43,760 bases of DNA from UBA4742 sp002403895. Lineage in GTDB: Bacteria; Actinomycetota; Acidimicrobiia; Acidimicrobiales; Acidimicrobilacustridaceae. The stretch is from positions 1 to 43,760 of the forward strand of contig DAISGD010000024.1 in NCBI GenBank assembly GCA_036823295.1. The letters run 5' to 3'. Below the pieces are notes generated by a model that saw only the letters and a program-made list of their open reading frames with translations, ran no database searches and was not told the origin of the DNA. Position numbers and translations under genes: made by a program. The first letter of the stretch is position 1; every line of letters begins with the position of its first letter. This document shows positions 40,502 to 43,760 of this stretch, one piece after another.

Positions 40502-41521
40502 TCAGCGGGGGCCCTTTTGGCGGGGGGCGTCCTTGGCCGGTCGCCCGGACTGGCTCTCGTGGGCGCGCTGGGCGTGCTCCTCGGCTCGCAGCGTGGCCGA
40601 GTCGGCTTCGCCGCGAAGTGAAACCCAAGCGGCGAAGCGTTCTGAGGTCACCCGGCCGTCGGCCACGGCGGCGCGCACGGCGCAGCCGGGCTCGGGCCCG
40701 TGGTAGCAGTCCCGGAAGCGGCACTCCTCGGCCAGGTCGTCCATTTCTGGGAAGGTCCCGTCGACGGCCGAGTCGTCGGTCCAGAGACCGATCTCGCGCA
40801 GGCCAGGCGTGTCGATGAGCAGACCCCCGCCAGGCAAGGGGTACAGCTCCCGCGATGTCGTCGTGTGGCGCCCTCGGTGGTCGGCGGCCCGCACCGTGGA
40901 CACCGAGGCGACATCGGCACCGATGAGTGCGTTCACCAGCGTCGACTTCCCCGCACCGGACTCACCCACGAGCACCAGCGTCCTCCCGGAAACGTGACGC
41001 CGTAGCGTTTCGAGGCCTTCCCCGTTCATGGAGGAGACGGCCACCGTGTCGAGCAGCGGGTCGATGACGTGGACCCGCTCGACGAGCTCGTCGACCTCGT
41101 CGAGCAGGTCGGTCTTGGTCAGCACCACGAGTGGTGTCGCACCGGCATCCCAGACCTGCGTGCGGGTGCGGTAGAGGCGTCCGGCCTTGAGGGGTCGGTC
41201 CGCGCCGAACACCATCGCCACGACGTCGACGTTGGCAGCCAACAGCTGCTCGCCTGCTTCAGGCGCCCGCCGACGTAGCAGCGAGGCCCGCTCGAGCAGG
41301 TCGACGATCTCGCCCTGCTCCACGACGACCCAGTCGCCGACCGTCAGCGGGCCGACGGTCCGGCGGGCCGGGAGATGGACGAGGCCGCGCCGCGTTGCCA
41401 CGACGAACGCGACGCGGTCGTGGCGCACGACGCGGCCCGGTTCGTTGTCGCGCAGGGCGAAGGGTGAAAACAAGGCCGCCCAGCGATCGTCCCAGCCGTA
41501 GGCGGCGAGCGTGGCGTCCAT
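40502..41521 (-). CDS. rsgA: ribosome small-subunit-dependent GTPase RsgA
   Basis: A 339-residue circularly permuted GTPase. An N-terminal OB-like domain (G-R-V-V-R-H-D-R, L-T-V-G-D-W-V-V-V) is followed by G4 VVLTKTDLLDE near residue 134, then G1 LVGESGAGKSTLVNALIG near 189 and G3 IDTPGLREIGLW near 240. The order G4-G1-G3 is the family mark. The C-terminal zinc site is C-R-F-R-D-C-Y-H-G-P-E-P-G-C near 290. RsgA helps mature the 30S subunit and releases late assembly factors. A basic tail ends the protein. ATG 41521 lacks a strong ribosome site; a TTATCG lies about 12 bases upstream. Confidence 0.94.
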   Translation of the reverse strand: MDATLAAYGWDDRWAALFSPFALRDNEPGRVVRHDRVAFVVATRRGLVHLPARRTVGPLTVGDWVVVEQGEIVDLLERASLLRRRAPEAGEQLLAANVDVVAMVFGADRPLKAGRLYRTRTQVWDAGATPLVVLTKTDLLDEVDELVERVHVIDPLLDTVAVSSMNGEGLETLRRHVSGRTLVLVGESGAGKSTLVNALIGADVASVSTVRAADHRGRHTTTSRELYPLPGGGLLIDTPGLREIGLWTDDSAVDGTFPEMDDLAEECRFRDCYHGPEPGCAVRAAVADGRVTSERFAAWVSLRGEADSATLRAEEHAQRAHESQSGRPAKDAPRQKGPR

Positions 41522-41581
41522 AAGCGGTGGTGTCGATAAGGAGACGTCGACGCCACCGACGCTACTCGGCTCCTGCCGCGT

Positions 41582-42655
41582 TCAGGACGTTGAGGCGAAC
41601 CCGAAGCCGATGCCGCTGCGGATGAGCGGGAGGTCGGCCATCGTGCGGATGCCGGGCGCCGCCTGGCAAAGTGAGGGGATGGCGTTGATGGCCTGCATGG
41701 CCGTGGCAACGCTGGCGGCTCGCACGTGTTCGGTGATCGGCACGTCTCGAGTGAAGCTCGCCAAGCTGAGCACATGGGCCTGCAGGGACGGCTCGCCCTC
41801 GATCGTGAGCGTCCACCCGTCCGCCGGTATCGGCCAATGGCTCGGGTACTCGCCGCCTACGGTCCACAGTGCGTCGATCTCGACGAGGGTGCGGCCCTGC
41901 CGTTGCCCGCGCCAGTGCCACCGCTGGCCGGCGACCGTGCCCGCTACCAGTGTCGTGCCGAAGATGTCGTGGTCGCGTTCGGCGAGCACCAGGTCGACCT
42001 CGGTCGTCAGCTCGTCGATGCCCGCGCCGAGCGCATCGGCGACGAGTTGGACCTCTTCTTTGAAGATTCCACTGTTGAACCGGAGGAAGTCGCTCGACTC
42101 CTCGTTGACATCCTCGGGTGGGCTCCCGAAGCGCATGTTGTCGAACGTGATGTTGGTGCTCTCGTAGAACGACCAGTCGGCCCGCTCCTGCAAGGTGATT
42201 CGTTCGATCCGCCGCGTCATGCCGGACAACGCGAGCGGGAGCACGCCGCTCAAGTTCCCCGGGTTCAGCCCGGTGCCATGGATCGACGAGCCACCGCGCT
42301 CACACGCATCGAGCAGCCGTTCCAGATCGTCGGGTGGGAGCGCCTTCGGGTAGAAGAGGAAGGCGGTCGTGACGACGTTCTTGCCGCTGGCGAGGATGGC
42401 GCACACATCGTCAAGCGAGGTGTTGCGGGGCATGTAAGTGACGCAGTCGGCGTCGAGGTCGAGGAGCGTCGGGATGTCACGGGTCGCGGTGACGCCGATC
42501 GGGTCGCGCCCCGCGAGCACACCGAGGTCGGCGCCCTCCTTGTCGGGAGAGTGCACCCAGCCGCCGACGAGCTCGAGGTCCGACCGGTCGATGATCGTCC
42601 GGATGGACTCGACCCCCTGGGCGCCGGTTGCCCACTGGATCACTCGGTACGTCAC
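41582..42655 (-). CDS. DapB-like NAD(P)-dependent oxidoreductase
   Basis: A 357-residue protein of the group often labelled dihydrodipicolinate-reductase-like or amine-dehydrogenase-like (related to 2,4-diaminopentanoate dehydrogenase). The Rossmann motif is VIQWATGAQGVESIRTI near residue 5, with ELVGGWVHSPDKEGADLG after it. V-V-T-T-A-F-L-F-Y-P lies near 95 and IHGTGLNPGNLSGVLPL near 125. In actinomycetes these genes often lie in lipid or steroid catabolic loci, but no reaction has been shown for this type as far as I know. GTG 42655 is preceded by GGGGGGAACC. It is not dapB, because the lysine-pathway signature is absent. Confidence 0.85.
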   Translation of the reverse strand: MTYRVIQWATGAQGVESIRTIIDRSDLELVGGWVHSPDKEGADLGVLAGRDPIGVTATRDIPTLLDLDADCVTYMPRNTSLDDVCAILASGKNVVTTAFLFYPKALPPDDLERLLDACERGGSSIHGTGLNPGNLSGVLPLALSGMTRRIERITLQERADWSFYESTNITFDNMRFGSPPEDVNEESSDFLRFNSGIFKEEVQLVADALGAGIDELTTEVDLVLAERDHDIFGTTLVAGTVAGQRWHWRGQRQGRTLVEIDALWTVGGEYPSHWPIPADGWTLTIEGEPSLQAHVLSLASFTRDVPITEHVRAASVATAMQAINAIPSLCQAAPGIRTMADLPLIRSGIGFGFASTS

Positions 42656-42973
42656 GGTTCCCCCCGTTCATTTGGCCTTGGGGCCCAGAGGGCCGATCGT
42701 AGGTGCCCGGGGACGAGCGGAGTCAGGTGCCCGCGAGCAGTCAGTTGTCGTGGAGCGATATCCGACGAGCTTCGTTCAGCTCACCTCTGCACAGGCCCCT
42801 TTGATCACCGAGGCAAGCAACGATCCCGCGAGTAGCCCGGTCGGCCGGGCGTGCAACTCCGGCACGATGTACTCGCCTCCGACCGACCTCCGCGATGAGC
42901 AATACACGCCGGCCCCCGAACGGTCCTTCTGGGGCACCCTCGAAAGGCGATGGCGGGCTGGTCGACGAGCTTG
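42656..42973 (-). other. 318-base stretch with an unexplained open frame
   Basis: No recognised gene is present. On the minus strand one frame is open from about 42970 down to a TGA at 42776-42778. It contains SGAGVYCSSRRSVGGEYIVP, then ELHARPTGLLAGSLLASVIK and GACAEVS before the stop. It has no convincing start codon or ribosome site and would run out of the end of the VOC gene. The opposite strand is also open here, so it may be a remnant or a shadow. I do not recognise a family. Confidence 0.3.
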
Positions 42974-43378
42974 TCAGGATGGCGATAGCGACGCTTCCGG
43001 TAGGGTCGACTCGAAGAGCTCGATGGGATTGCCAGAGGGGTCCTCGAGCAGAATCTGCTTGCCGCCTACGCCGTTCACGATGTCGTTCCGAAAGTGAGCG
43101 CCGTTGTTGCGCAGCGTGTCGACCATGGTGGCGAGATCCATGACCTCGACCGTGAAGCGGTTCCAACCGCCTGGCCGCGGCACGGTTCCATCGGGCATGG
43201 ATTGGCCCCCGCCGGGTCCGCCGCCTGGGACGCTCAGCACAAGGCGAAGATCACCTCGCGAGAGCATGGCGAAGGCTGGGGCCGGATGCATCACCTCTTT
43301 GAAGCCAAGTTGCTGGCAGTAGAAGGAGATTGCCTCGTCGATGTCGTTCACGATGTAGCGGACGCTCACTGTGGCCAT
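42974..43378 (-). CDS. VOC family protein (small, single-domain)
   Basis: A 134-residue VOC-fold protein. The first module is VSVRYIVNDIDEAISFYCQQLGF (residues 4-26), where the usual metal-ligand His is replaced by Tyr or Arg. The second module has RFTVEVMDLATMVDTLRNNG near residue 75 and ILLEDPSGNPIELFE near 110, where a terminal Glu ligand is present. With an incomplete metal triad it may bind ligands (bleomycin-resistance-like) rather than catalyse. GAGGAG about 10 bases before ATG 43378 is the ribosome site. The first 8 codons and this site are repeated beyond the gap at 43530-43570. Confidence 0.85.
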   Translation of the reverse strand: MATVSVRYIVNDIDEAISFYCQQLGFKEVMHPAPAFAMLSRGDLRLVLSVPGGGPGGGQSMPDGTVPRPGGWNRFTVEVMDLATMVDTLRNNGAHFRNDIVNGVGGKQILLEDPSGNPIELFESTLPEASLSPS

Positions 43379-43570
43379 CGAACACTCTCCTCGACAACCT
43401 CGACACCACCGCATGACCGTGGTTGCATGACCCCAGCCCGAGGGTCTGCGGATCACCCGTATAACAGCGGATCTGAGACCACGGACGCCCGGCGTACTCC
43501 GGTCGGTTCTCCCCAGCCCNNNNNNNNNNATGTAGCGGACGCTCACTGTGGCCATCGAACACTCTCCTCG
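43353..43570 (-). repeat. 41-bp exact direct repeat carrying a VOC gene start, on both sides of the second gap
   Basis: Bases 43353-43393 and 43530-43570 are identical. Each holds the ribosome site, ATG and first 8 codons (MATVSVRY) of a VOC gene on the minus strand. The second copy ends at the N run, so the true repeat may be longer. Beyond the repeat the sequences diverge. This is either a tandem paralogue whose body is lost in the gap or a scaffolding error. Confidence 0.85.
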
Positions 43571-43727
43571 TCGTTCGCAGCGTTGCCCCCGCATTCTGCC
43601 CCGGCTGGTGACTGAGCGCCCAGAACGCCGGCTCGGTGACGTTCTCAGACGGCGTGTATCGCGCAGTGATGCACCGCCCGGCCAGATCCCGACGGCGAGC
43701 AACCCTGCCGGTTACCTCTCGCCAACC
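43394..43727. other. non-coding or broken stretch around the second gap
   Basis: No frame here looks coding apart from the repeated VOC start at 43530-43554. The 126 bases between the first repeat copy and the gap, and the 157 bases after the second copy, hold no recognised promoter, RNA gene or repeat. Confidence 0.5.
43520..43529. other. assembly gap of 10 N
   Basis: Ten undetermined bases immediately before the second copy of the 41-bp repeat. Such a short placeholder is typical of scaffolder joins with an estimated small or negative gap. Confidence 0.97.
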
Positions 43728-43760
43728 TCAGCCGGAGACGAGGTGGAGGTTGACCGGGTA
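43728..43760 (-). CDS. possible C-terminal end of a gene leaving the window
   Basis: On the minus strand the last 33 bases read Y-P-V-N-L-H-L-V-S-G followed by TGA. Every codon ends in G or C, as expected for this genome's coding sequence. Ten residues are too few to identify a family. Confidence 0.25.
   Translation of the reverse strand, partial: YPVNLHLVSG

Overview
The window is high-GC DNA, densely coding on both strands, and it reads like a chromosome segment of an uncultured-type actinomycete, most plausibly class Acidimicrobiia. That placement is an inference from gene content: a NucS mismatch endonuclease, a KGD-type 2-oxoglutarate enzyme with an E2-like domain fused to E1, a UvrD2-type helicase with a C-terminal HRDC domain, a PIG-L (MshB/Mca-like) deacetylase, an F420-type nitroreductase fragment and many genes with leaderless-style starts. 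Two runs of N (39009-39108 and 43520-43529) show that it comes from a scaffolded draft assembly.

Layout. 1-4012: a decayed IS6-type transposase end, a small GYD-like protein, a short-chain dehydrogenase, nucS and a UbiB-family kinase-like gene, all but the IS remnant on the minus strand. 4030-7550: a CoA-transferase, a degenerate STAS protein, an enoyl-CoA hydratase and cysQ. 7616-10479: the sulfate-activation genes cysD, cysN and cysC, divergent from cysQ. 10518-14133: a small membrane protein, the ABC-F factor EttA and an unusual protein joining a Regnase-like NYN nuclease domain, an S1-like domain and a 117-residue histone-H1-like tail. 14294-24772: an M20 peptidase, an acyltransferase-SGNH protein, a HAD hydrolase, the very large kgd gene and an MMPL/RND transporter. 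24873-30698: exonuclease III, a hotdog thioesterase, a DUF2505 protein, uvrD2, a PH-domain membrane protein and a cytosolic BtuF-like protein. 30768-33236: GNAT-galT-galK, a Leloir galactose operon without galE. 33318-37988: an alpha/beta hydrolase, an alpha-methylacyl-CoA racemase, a PIG-L deacetylase, a histidine phosphatase and an iron alcohol dehydrogenase, mostly with overlapping stops and starts. 37982-43760: a patchy region with an internally deleted VOC gene, a DUF2461 gene, an internally shortened nitroreductase gene running into an assembly gap, a SnoaL-like protein, VOC proteins, rsgA and a DapB-like oxidoreductase.

How the genes work together. CysD and CysN make APS from sulfate and ATP, CysC phosphorylates it to PAPS, and CysQ recycles PAP. 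GalK and GalT handle galactose. NucS, ExoIII and UvrD2 are genome-maintenance genes. The two CaiB-family enzymes, the enoyl-CoA hydratase, the thioesterase and the SDR fit acyl-CoA catabolism. KGD belongs to the TCA cycle.

The best candidates for something new are the NYN-S1-H1-tail protein (12697-14133), the duplicated cysD tail that forms a tiny overlapping ORF before cysN (8492-8598), the pair of internal deletions either side of the DUF2461 gene, and two large-loop inverted repeats between convergent genes. I see no CRISPR array, rRNA, tRNA, prophage or recognisable defence island.
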